NCBI GenBank assembly: GCA_028288395.1 | Contig: JAQBNV010000405.1 | Coordinates: 1 to 5,273, forward strand | Source of the DNA: Adhaeribacter sp. | GTDB lineage: Bacteria > Bacteroidota > Bacteroidia > Cytophagales > Hymenobacteraceae | DNA length: 5,273 nt | Direction: 5' to 3' | Notes under the pieces: model-generated | Database searches by the model: none | Seen by the model: the letters and a program-made list of their open reading frames with translations, nothing else | What the model was told of the DNA's origin: nothing | Position numbers and translations under genes: made by a program | Shown here: piece by piece, positions 1-5,067 of the stretch | Layout: each line of letters starts with the position of its first letter | How positions within the stretch are numbered: position 1 is the stretch's first letter

Positions 1-1449
1 ACAAATTGTTACCGGGCGGCTGGCGGGGTTTCGCCCCACATTTAATACTTGTAAGGCGGAGTTAGCCAGGCCATCGCATAAACATTCTTTGGCCAATATT
101 TTTTCGGATTGTGCCTGGTAAGCGACTGCGGATAGGTTTTGGGCTTGTAGTTGAGATAATTTAAGTTTCTGGTATTTGCGCGAAGCCGTACAAATGGGTT
201 TGTCGGTAAATTCTGTATCCGAAACGAGGTATTTTTTGGTGCAGGGGCTGCCCGGCTGTCCGCGTTCGATGCGGGCGGTTTTAAGCACTTCGCTGCTGGT
301 GATCCGCAAAGCGTTAAAGGGTATGCCCAGCGGAGAAATGGGGCTTAAATATAAATCACCTTCGCCGGCTGCTACAAGTTTTGCCAGGGTTTCGGGGTCT
401 ACGGTGGTTGCTTCCGGCACGAGTAAAAAAGGCGTTCCCCAGCCGGTTGCTTCTACTTTATAATGGTTCCTTAAAAAGTCTTGTTCGGCCGCGGTGCCGA
501 TGCCACCCTGCACGGTAATTTTCTGGGTTGGCGCCTGCAACGGAATCGCTAAGCCTTTCTCCATAAGGGCCGCGGTTACCATTCCGAATAATTCGGTTTG
601 CATCTGCGCCCGGTTCAGTTTAAATTCATTCAGGATGGGTCCCAGCAAAAGGCCGTCGGTGGCAAAGGCGTGGCCCCCGCAATTCAGGCCCGATTCGATC
701 CGGAACTCCGAAACCCAGATACCTTTTTTAGCTAATATTTTTCCCTGGACAAACGCCGAGCGATAATCGCTCACTTTAATAATTACTTTTTTGCGGCAGT
801 TACCGGCTGCATCCGGAAAGAAATCGGCAAACTGATCGAGGTAACTGTACAACCGCATATTCATGCCGGCCGAAAAAACAACCGAAGAGGCTAGGGAACT
901 GTTGGCAAAACCCCGCAGGGCTGCCAGGGCATCGGAATAAATGGGCGGCAGGGTTTCGCCGTTTTTCCGGTAGTTCGTTTTATCTAATTTGGTCATGATA
1001 TTTACATCGATGGCGCCGGGTTGTACCTGTAAGCGCAAAGCTTCTTCCGCCAATTTTATTTCTGCCGGCGAGGTGAGTTGCAGTAGCTGTAAATATTGGG
1101 CTTTTACCGGTGAGCTGTCCGGGAGCAGCTTAAAATATTTTGTTATCTCTGATTTTGGATGGAAAAGCTGGCGGCGGATATTTTCGATCTGCCCGGTTAC
1201 GAGTTTATTTAGTAAGTTCAGGTAAGCCGTAATGCGCCGGGCGCGGTAATCTTCCTGGCTGGTATCTATCGGGTAAAAAGGTTCTTCGTTTAAGCGGCTG
1301 TAATATTCCCGCATCTGTTCTATCAGGGTATCGTCGTTTAAAGATAAAACCGAGGCAATGCCATAACGGGCCACTTTTAAAGCCGAATCGATGGAAAAAG
1401 CCAGGCCCATTACCGGGATATGAAAGGAATGAAAAGAGGACTGTTGCAT
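1..1449 (-). CDS. Large conserved protein, nitronate monooxygenase-like in part, 3' end cut by window edge
   Basis: The frame stays open for 483 codons from the ATG at 1449 to the window edge, so the C-terminus is missing. The protein resembles a conserved, roughly 550-600 residue Bacteroidota family that I know only as hypothetical or distantly 2-nitropropane dioxygenase-like; this is recalled, not searched. Visible motifs, in order: an N-terminal IPVMGLAFSIDSALKVARYG (11-30), GAIDVNIMTKLD (145-156), LNCGGHAF (255-262), ITVQGGIGT (311-319) and GWGTPFLLVPE (336-346). The GGH and QGGIGT segments recall flavin-binding TIM barrels. Cysteines cluster towards the C-terminus (C403, C420, C456, C458, C483), which could bind a metal or Fe-S cluster. 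ATG 1449 is the only ATG before the in-frame stop at 1504-1506; no clear Shine-Dalgarno precedes it. Function is unproven; that this is a real gene is very likely. Confidence 0.9.
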   Translation of the reverse strand, partial: MQQSSFHSFHIPVMGLAFSIDSALKVARYGIASVLSLNDDTLIEQMREYYSRLNEEPFYPIDTSQEDYRARRITAYLNLLNKLVTGQIENIRRQLFHPKSEITKYFKLLPDSSPVKAQYLQLLQLTSPAEIKLAEEALRLQVQPGAIDVNIMTKLDKTNYRKNGETLPPIYSDALAALRGFANSSLASSVVFSAGMNMRLYSYLDQFADFFPDAAGNCRKKVIIKVSDYRSAFVQGKILAKKGIWVSEFRIESGLNCGGHAFATDGLLLGPILNEFKLNRAQMQTELFGMVTAALMEKGLAIPLQAPTQKITVQGGIGTAAEQDFLRNHYKVEATGWGTPFLLVPEATTVDPETLAKLVAAGEGDLYLSPISPLGIPFNALRITSSEVLKTARIERGQPGSPCTKKYLVSDTEFTDKPICTASRKYQKLKLSQLQAQNLSAVAYQAQSEKILAKECLCDGLANSALQVLNVGRNPASRPVTIC

Positions 1450-1548
1450 GTAAATGAAGTTAATGGGTATGTCGAACGCAGAGACGGCGGGTTGAATCAG
1501 GCGCTAAAAAAATGAAACGCCCACATAATTATTGCCGCTTATTTTGCG

Positions 1549-1612
1549 CAAATTACGGCCAGCCCGGCGCATACCCGATGACCGGCATCATTGGATTGGC
1601 TGATATGCGTCA
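1549..1612 (-). promoter_or_regulatory. Candidate FNR/CRP-family regulated promoter with two tandem sites
   Basis: Two copies of the pattern TGAY-N4-RTCA occur: TGACCGGCATCA at 1579-1590 and TGATATGCGTCA at 1601-1612. Their centres lie 22 bases apart, about two helical turns. This is the core of the FNR/ANR/DNR consensus TTGAT-N4-ATCAA. On the minus strand, GTAATTTG at 1556-1549 is close to the Bacteroidota -7 element (TAnnTTTG), with one base fewer between TA and TTTG. If transcription starts near 1543, the sites sit at about -41.5 and -63.5, close to classic activator positions. The target would be the gene starting at 1449, with a leader of about 95 bases. The palindromes are seen; the promoter and its regulation are inferred. 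Confidence 0.45.
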
Positions 1613-1621
1613 TGATTTGGC

Positions 1622-1663
1622 CTGGTTTTTATTTAACCAGCTGCTTGACTCGTAATAGCAGCT
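1622..1663. repeat. Two overlapping, mutually exclusive inverted repeats
   Basis: CTGGTT (1622-1627) pairs with AACCAG (1635-1640) across a 7-base loop. AGCTGCT (1639-1645) pairs with AGCAGCT (1657-1663) across an 11-base loop. The two stems share bases 1639-1640, so both cannot form fully at once. They lie just upstream of the FNR-type sites. They could be the end of a small mobile or dispersed element, or simply chance; no function is shown by the sequence. Confidence 0.35.
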
Positions 1664-1916
1664 AAAATGGTTTATTTAGGGCCGATGGCATTCCACCGTC
1701 TGACGTGGGGTTTTGAATTGCAAGTAAAATGGCGCGCGGTTGAAGCAGTGGGTCCATCATTGTTAAATAATGCATGGTGTAAACCAACTGTCAATCTTAA
1801 AATAGAATATTCGCTTTCCTTCTGCCGCATTCAAAGAAAACCAAAAGCACCTTCTGTAAAAGCAGTCATTTAGGTAACCAAGCCAAATAGGTTAGCTGCC
1901 AGTAAGGGTTTTTAAC

Positions 1917-1955
1917 CAGAAGATTCCCTCCGGGAATGACCTAATCTGTTTTTTT
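1917..1955 (+). terminator. Terminator-like hairpin with T7 tract, or REP-like palindrome
   Basis: ATTCCC (1923-1928) pairs perfectly with GGGAAT (1932-1937) across a 3-base loop. An outer CAGA (1917-1920) can pair with TCTG (1945-1948), followed directly by seven T residues (1949-1955). This is the shape of an intrinsic terminator on the plus strand, but there is no convincing plus-strand gene to terminate. The core also resembles the ATTCCC/GGGAAT palindromes found as dispersed repeats in many bacteria, so it may be a REP-type element. Confidence 0.35.
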
Positions 1956-2109
1956 GTCTTTATAAATGTTTAATGGAAGGGAAGCAGATTTGGGATAATA
2001 ACAAGCATTGAAAAATACCTAACTGCGGATAGCGCTTTATAACTTCTAGGTAGTTGCCCTGGCAGGGTTGTTTTGCGGTGATTTATGTTGCAGATGCTGG
2101 CCAGAATAA

Positions 2110-2283
2110 ATTAAAAAATTACTCCATGGCCATTCGTACGGAGCTATTCTGGGTAGGCATTATACGGCCTTATTTGTGACCCAACAGGGCGCTTACTTGA
2201 TTCCGGTTACCAAGCAGAGGAAAGATTCAGTGGCAGTTCCGGCTAGTGCAAGCGCCCCCAACAGGCCGGTTTCAACGCAATAA
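2110..2283 (+). pseudogene. Possible 3' remnant of a decayed gene, no start codon
   Basis: Between stop codons at 2107-2109 and 2281-2283 lies a 57-codon plus-strand frame without any ATG. Its translation has protein-like composition, including HGHSYGAILGRHYTALFVTQ (encoded from 2125) and then GAYLIPVTKQRK, with an A/S/P/V-rich tail before the stop. It reads more like a genuine C-terminus than random intergenic translation, but I cannot name a family. No plausible upstream continuation was found in any frame. It may equally be a chance open stretch. Confidence 0.2.
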
Positions 2284-2320
2284 AAAACAACCGCAGAATA
2301 AATGCCATTAAATCCGAGAA

Positions 2321-2617
2321 TCAGGGTTTATCTTTAATTAATAAAAATATACTTTCCTCCACACCGGTTACTTCGTGCGGGATAGTTGGCGGAATATCAA
2401 AAGTATCATAAGCTGCCAGTTCGGTCAATGAACCTTCCATTTCGAAAGAAACTGATCCTTGCAGAACAATTAGCAAGGCCGGAGTAGTGGTGATATGCTT
2501 TTTAAGCACTTGCCCTTTCTTCAGACCAATGGTTATTATTTGTAGTTTATCCGTGTTTTTCAGCAGGAGGGTAGCGGGTTTGGTTTCATTAAAGTGGAGT
2601 TGTTCCAGGATATTCAT
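2321..2617 (-). CDS. Small single-domain cupin protein
   Basis: The 98-residue product is predicted to be one beta-barrel cupin domain, probably cytoplasmic since no signal peptide is visible. Cupin motif 1 lies around residues 35-54 (GQVLKKHITTTPALLIVLQG) and motif 2 around 74-84 (DIPPTIPHEVT). Only one histidine of each motif is clear (H41 and H81). The second His and the Glu of the usual HxH(x)3-4E are replaced (H41-I-T43), so classical metal binding is doubtful. It may be a ligand-binding or sensory barrel rather than an enzyme. It starts 244 bases after the Rrf2 gene ends and may have its own promoter, although I found none convincing. The ATG at 2617 gives normal family length; no Shine-Dalgarno is visible. 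Small cupins of this kind often accompany stress genes, but the substrate is unknown. Confidence 0.85.
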   Translation of the reverse strand: MNILEQLHFNETKPATLLLKNTDKLQIITIGLKKGQVLKKHITTTPALLIVLQGSVSFEMEGSLTELAAYDTFDIPPTIPHEVTGVEESIFLLIKDKP

Positions 2618-2861
2618 AAACGGAATGCTTCAAAGTTGAAATAATAGTTCTTTTTAAAAATTTTAAATTTACAGGCCTCTGAAATAAAGCATAATTGGAA
2701 AATATTTATTTCCGGTGCCAACTACTTTTTATACTGGCAAACAGATTCGGCGGGCAATGTTGCTATATATTTCAGCGGCCGCTGATTATTCTTTATTTTA
2801 GTAGTTTTGCAGATTTCGGGTAGGTTAACCGGTAGCCTTTAGAAGATTTAACCGGGGAATA
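2618..2861. other. Intergenic spacer between Rrf2 and cupin genes
   Basis: The 244-base, AT-rich spacer contains the 14-base perfect palindrome at 2772-2785 and a direct repeat TTAACCGG (2825-2832 and 2848-2855). No strong intrinsic terminator for the Rrf2 gene and no full TTTG/TAnnTTTG promoter for the cupin gene was seen. A plus-strand TAGTTTTG (2802-2809) lacks a -33 partner and has no gene to serve. Confidence 0.5.
2772..2785. repeat. Perfect 14-base GC-rich palindrome
   Basis: TCAGCGGCCGCTGA is its own reverse complement and stands in otherwise AT-rich spacer DNA. It lies 76 bases past the Rrf2 stop codon and 155 bases upstream of the cupin start. It could be a protein-binding site for the cupin promoter, or a short hairpin that ends the upstream transcript, though no U-tract follows on the minus strand. 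It also contains an 8-base GCGGCCGC core. Confidence 0.5.
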
Positions 2862-3308
2862 TTAGATGGTTTCAGGCAGGTTTTTAATAAAGGAATTTCC
2901 TGCTTTCAGGGCAGTTGCCAGTTGCCCGATGGTGGTTTGCTCGTAGGCGTTTAGCAAGGCATCCCGGGCTATCTTATATTGGTCGTGCATGGGGCAGGGG
3001 TGATTTCCGGAGCATTGCTTTAATCCCATGCCGCACTCCCGGAACATGGCCATGCCATCAATGGCATTTACAATATTTATTGCGGGTTGCTCCAGCTGGA
3101 ACTCCTCAATGTAAAAACCACCATAAGGGCCTTTCATGGAATTGATGATGCGCTGCTTATTCAGGATTTGCAGGATTTTGGCGGTGAAAGCTTCGGGTGC
3201 GTCCACTTCCCGGGCAATATCCTTAACACTGTATTTTATGCCTTTACCGGCTTGAGAAGCTACAAAAATTGTTGCCCGGATGCCGTACTTACATGCTTTC
3301 GAAATCAT
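2862..3308 (-). CDS. Rrf2-family transcriptional regulator with Fe-S cysteine triad (NsrR/IscR-like)
   Basis: The 148-residue protein has the Rrf2 layout: an N-terminal winged helix (about 1-70, with KYSVKDIAREV and KGPYGGFYI as recognition helix and wing) followed by a dimerisation helix and a cysteine loop. C92, C99 and C105 (spacing C-x6-C-x5-C) match the position and near-spacing of the cluster ligands of IscR (92/98/104) and NsrR (93/99/105), so it probably binds a [2Fe-2S] or [4Fe-4S] cluster and senses NO or redox state. I chose the ATG at 3308, giving MISKACKYGIRA, the usual Rrf2 start, preceded by an AGGA 7 bases upstream; an upstream ATG at 3362 would add 18 atypical residues. It follows the hemerythrin gene by 87 bases and is probably cotranscribed with it. 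The Rrf2 fold is secure; NsrR-type function is inferred from context. Confidence 0.93.
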   Translation of the reverse strand: MISKACKYGIRATIFVASQAGKGIKYSVKDIAREVDAPEAFTAKILQILNKQRIINSMKGPYGGFYIEEFQLEQPAINIVNAIDGMAMFRECGMGLKQCSGNHPCPMHDQYKIARDALLNAYEQTTIGQLATALKAGNSFIKNLPETI

Positions 3309-3395
3309 TTGATTTTCCTGGTTTTTATCTTTTAATTTTCTGCTGCTTAAAAGCAAGTGCACCTTATTGTAGCCAGTACTTCTGCCTTTTAACCG

Positions 3396-3872
3396 TTACC
3401 TTACCCAGAATGCATCCGGGTAGTTATCCAACTCCGGATCGGCGTGCGACTTAGCCAAAGCTGTTCCAATCCGGATCAAGTCCTGCTCGTCCAATACTTT
3501 TTCGAGGTGCGGGAATAATTCTCTTTCTTCGTACCGGATGTGCGTGTCCACCGCATCGGCCAACTGGTTCAACAACTCGGGGGTGGGCGGGTTGCTATTG
3601 ATCTGCTGAATGGCGGCCCTTATTTTGCGGTGTTGGTCCAGGGCTTTGTCGCACAACACATCGTTCACCTTCCCGAAAAGGAGTTCTTCTTCTTCCCGAA
3701 AGTGCGATTGGAGATGGTGCTCCCAGAAATAAGCTACATAAGGCTGAATCCGGTCCGAAGCGATCTCCTTTTTCAGGCCCTGCCGGATTTTCCAGCAGAA
3801 TAAAAGGCCGGAATGGTGTTCCCGGGAAAGAATAACAATGTGCTTGCTGCGTTTGATAGGTTTTCTTTCCAT
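3396..3872 (-). CDS. Hemerythrin HHE-domain protein
   Basis: The 158-residue, mainly helical protein carries the ligand pattern of a non-haem di-iron hemerythrin. H19/H20 and H53 come first, then H57-x3-E61, H81 and H111-x3-E115. The family binds O2, or in the RIC/YtfE branch helps repair nitrosatively damaged Fe-S clusters; this protein lacks the N-terminal ScdA_N domain of RIC, so that role is unproven. It has no signal peptide and is probably cytoplasmic. The start ATG at 3872 fits the conserved opening MERKPIKRSKHIVILSREHH, but no Shine-Dalgarno precedes it. Instead a strong GGAGGAG lies 35 bases upstream and serves another ATG (see 3773-3901). The gene lies 158 bases after the cytochrome c gene and directly before the Rrf2 regulator, which supports a nitrosative or oxygen-stress role. 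Confidence 0.93.
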   Translation of the reverse strand: MERKPIKRSKHIVILSREHHSGLLFCWKIRQGLKKEIASDRIQPYVAYFWEHHLQSHFREEEELLFGKVNDVLCDKALDQHRKIRAAIQQINSNPPTPELLNQLADAVDTHIRYEERELFPHLEKVLDEQDLIRIGTALAKSHADPELDNYPDAFWVR

Positions 3873-3901
3873 AGTTTATTTTTAAATGAATGTAATAGCA
3901 T
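3773..3901 (-). CDS. Possible 42-residue leader ORF overlapping the hemerythrin start
   Basis: An ATG at 3901 is preceded at the ideal distance (5 bases) by GGAGGAG at 3913-3907, the best Shine-Dalgarno in the window. The frame runs 42 codons, opening MLLHSFKNKLWKE, and ends inside the hemerythrin gene in another frame. The peptide matches nothing I recognise. It could be a leader whose translation opens the mRNA or couples to the downstream ATG 29 bases later, or the Shine-Dalgarno may be coincidental. The ribosome site is clearly visible; that a functional peptide is made is speculative. Confidence 0.25.
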   Translation of the reverse strand: MLLHSFKNKLWKENLSNAASTLLFFPGNTIPAFYSAGKSGRA

Positions 3902-3906
3902 TATTT

Positions 3907-3913
3907 CTCCTCC
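3907..3913 (-). promoter_or_regulatory. Strong Shine-Dalgarno upstream of the hemerythrin gene
   Basis: GGAGGAG on the minus strand matches the anti-Shine-Dalgarno well. It is spaced for the ATG at 3901 rather than for the hemerythrin ATG at 3872, which it precedes by 34 bases. Such strong sites are unusual in Bacteroidota, so it probably has a role in hemerythrin expression, perhaps by translational coupling. Confidence 0.45.
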
Positions 3914-4030
3914 AACCAAAGTAACCGGGCATAAGGGGTGAATTTTATACCGCTAAATTATCTCCGAATTAAATCAAAAATGGCGTCCGTTTTAGGCGTG
4001 GAGAAATATTATTTACAAGGGTCGGAATCA

Positions 4031-4456
4031 TCATTCTGCTTTTAAGGAGAGAATATAGCTAACCATTATTTCGGCCTCTGCCTGACTCACTTTAGGGTGA
4101 GGACTCATAATGGCCTGGCCCCAGGAACCGCTGCCGCCGGTGATAATGCGCTGCGCCAGCATCTGTACATAGGCAGGCTGAACCGGGTATCTTTCGGCTA
4201 TATCCCGGAAGGCGGGGCCAATCACCTTTTTATCTTCTTTATGGCAGGAATAACAATCGGAATACGCCACCAGTACTTCTCCTTGCTGGACTAACGCCGC
4301 TGCAATGGTGTCGTTTTTGCCGGCAATCGCCCGGATATAGGCACTCCTTTTTTGCTGACTTAAATTTTCGGGTTTTTGCGGCTGGTTACAGCTGGCCACG
4401 TAGCAGCTGCTCAGGAAAAACAAATAACCATAGATTTTTTGCCACTGGTTCACCAT
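4031..4456 (-). CDS. Lipoprotein-type monohaem class I cytochrome c
   Basis: The 141-residue precursor opens with a hydrophobic signal (about 8-22) ending in a lipobox-like V20-A-S-C23, which suggests a lipid-anchored periplasmic protein. Haem is attached through C68-Y-S-C71-H72, and M117 in the WGQAIMSPHP segment is the likely sixth ligand; the C-terminal helix (about 125-140) is typical of the cytochrome c-551/552 group. It is a small electron carrier. Its partner is not in the window; a nitric oxide reductase or terminal oxidase elsewhere is possible. The ATG at 4456 lies 22 bases after the globin stop, so the two are probably cotranscribed. GGACAGG lies close upstream, giving only weak ribosome-site support. 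Family assignment is solid; lipid anchoring is likely. Confidence 0.92.
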   Translation of the reverse strand: MVNQWQKIYGYLFFLSSCYVASCNQPQKPENLSQQKRSAYIRAIAGKNDTIAAALVQQGEVLVAYSDCYSCHKEDKKVIGPAFRDIAERYPVQPAYVQMLAQRIITGGSGSWGQAIMSPHPKVSQAEAEIMVSYILSLKAE

Positions 4457-4478
4457 CCTGTCCGGCCAGTTATGCCCT

Positions 4479-4874
4479 TTATACCAGGGTTAATTGTTCG
4501 TTTCCCTGGTTGTTTTGGATGCGCCGCGAAAAAGTAGTTGCCATAATCAAACCTCTTCTTTTTGCCTCTTCCGCCATGGGTCCGGCAAAATGCGTGTCTA
4601 CGGTAGCGTTGAATAGCCTCAACCATCGCTCAAAATGCTCATCTGTTACCGGCATGGTGGCGTGCTTCGCAAAGGGATTTCCCATATAGCCTTTTACCCC
4701 AAACAAGGCTGCATTCCAGAAAGTATACATCTTTTCCAGGTGAGGAACCCAATAAGTAGATAAGCGGAAGTTGAATATGGGGGCCAGCAATTCATCTTCG
4801 GCCACCTTTTCGTAGAAATCGTCCACCATTAACTTTATATCTTCCAGCCCCGATATATCGTGTTTCATAACCAT
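4479..4874 (-). CDS. Group 3 truncated haemoglobin (trHb3)
   Basis: The 131-residue globin shows the group 3 pattern and the polar haem pocket known from Campylobacter Ctb: Y21 (B10), H45 (E7, in WVPHLEKM), the proximal H71 (F8, in FAKHATMP) and W84 (G8, in HFERWLRLF). Group 3 globins bind O2 and NO and are linked to nitrosative stress or microaerobic oxygen handling; Ctb is NO-responsive. The protein has a short extra polar tail (about 120-131) and no signal peptide. ATG 4874 is used here; M3 (4868) is an equally possible start, as no Shine-Dalgarno distinguishes them. It is the first gene after the promoter at 5021-5050 and probably heads a transcript with the cytochrome c gene. Confidence 0.94.
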   Translation of the reverse strand: MVMKHDISGLEDIKLMVDDFYEKVAEDELLAPIFNFRLSTYWVPHLEKMYTFWNAALFGVKGYMGNPFAKHATMPVTDEHFERWLRLFNATVDTHFAGPMAEEAKRRGLIMATTFSRRIQNNQGNEQLTLV

Positions 4875-5020
4875 TTTAGTTAAAAATTTAAATCAGGCAT
4901 TCAAGACCATTTAAAACTATACGTCAGCAATGAATTATCAGTAAATAACCTGAACGTTTGCCCCGGAGGGCTGCCGATTATCGAACAACGGATTTCATAG
5001 CTTTACTCCGGAGAGGAATG

Positions 5021-5050
5021 CAAAAGTAAAAGTACGTTATAAAGTCCAAA
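5021..5050 (-). promoter_or_regulatory. Bacteroidota-type promoter of the globin-cytochrome c operon
   Basis: On the minus strand, TTTG (5050-5047) is followed after 18 bases by TACTTTTG (5028-5021). This matches the Bacteroidota housekeeping promoter pattern TTTG/TTG-N17-23-TAnnTTTG. Transcription would begin near 5015, giving an unusually long leader of about 140 bases before the ATG at 4874. No other intergenic region in the window has both elements. Confidence 0.65.
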
Positions 5051-5067
5051 AAGGACAATTTTGTCTT
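5044..5067. promoter_or_regulatory. Candidate operator: overlapping GTC/GAC dyads at the globin -33 element
   Basis: GTCC (5044-5047) and GGAC (5053-5056) form one perfect dyad across five A residues, covering the TTTG -33 element. GACAA (5054-5058) and TTGTC (5061-5065) form a second dyad sharing the middle half-site, just upstream of -33. This position suits repression or regulated access of RNA polymerase. The Rrf2 regulator encoded downstream is the obvious candidate binder, but I know no confirmed consensus for this group, so the pairing is inference. Confidence 0.4.

Larger units (their letters stand above)
1450..2320. other. Long intergenic region without a convincing intact gene
   Basis: About 870 bases separate the left-hand gene from the end of the cupin gene. 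The region holds the FNR-type sites, inverted repeats near 1622-1663, a terminator-like hairpin near 1917-1955 and a possible gene remnant at 2110-2283. Two short overlapping frames exist, 1667-1873 on the plus strand (68 codons) and 1672-1830 on the minus strand (52 codons). Neither has a recognisable domain, a ribosome binding site or a similar neighbour, so I do not call them genes. They may be part of a dispersed element. Confidence 0.6.

Noticed and set aside
176..1225. Three plus-strand frames (176-463, 494-766, 989-1225)
   Set aside because: They are antisense shadows of the long minus-strand coding region, with no ribosome sites or recognisable domains.
1667..1873. Plus-strand 68-codon frame and the opposing 52-codon frame at 1672-1830
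   Set aside because: Neither has a ribosome site, domain or supportive neighbour; kept only as part of a possible dispersed element.
2198..2209. TGATTCCGGTTA as a third FNR-type site
   Set aside because: It has one mismatch in the core and lies within the possible gene remnant, far from any suitable start.
2802..2809. Plus-strand TAGTTTTG as a promoter
   Set aside because: No -33 element at a suitable distance and no plus-strand gene downstream.
3309..3362. N-terminal extension of the Rrf2 protein from ATG 3362
   Set aside because: The 18 added residues are lysine-rich and unlike the family, while ATG 3308 gives the conserved start and has an AGGA upstream.
2915..3803. Plus-strand frames opposite the Rrf2 and hemerythrin genes
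   Set aside because: They are shadows of two clearly coding minus-strand genes and carry no motif.
4097..4294. Plus-strand 65-codon frame opposite the cytochrome c gene
   Set aside because: It is antisense to a gene with a clear haem motif and signal peptide.
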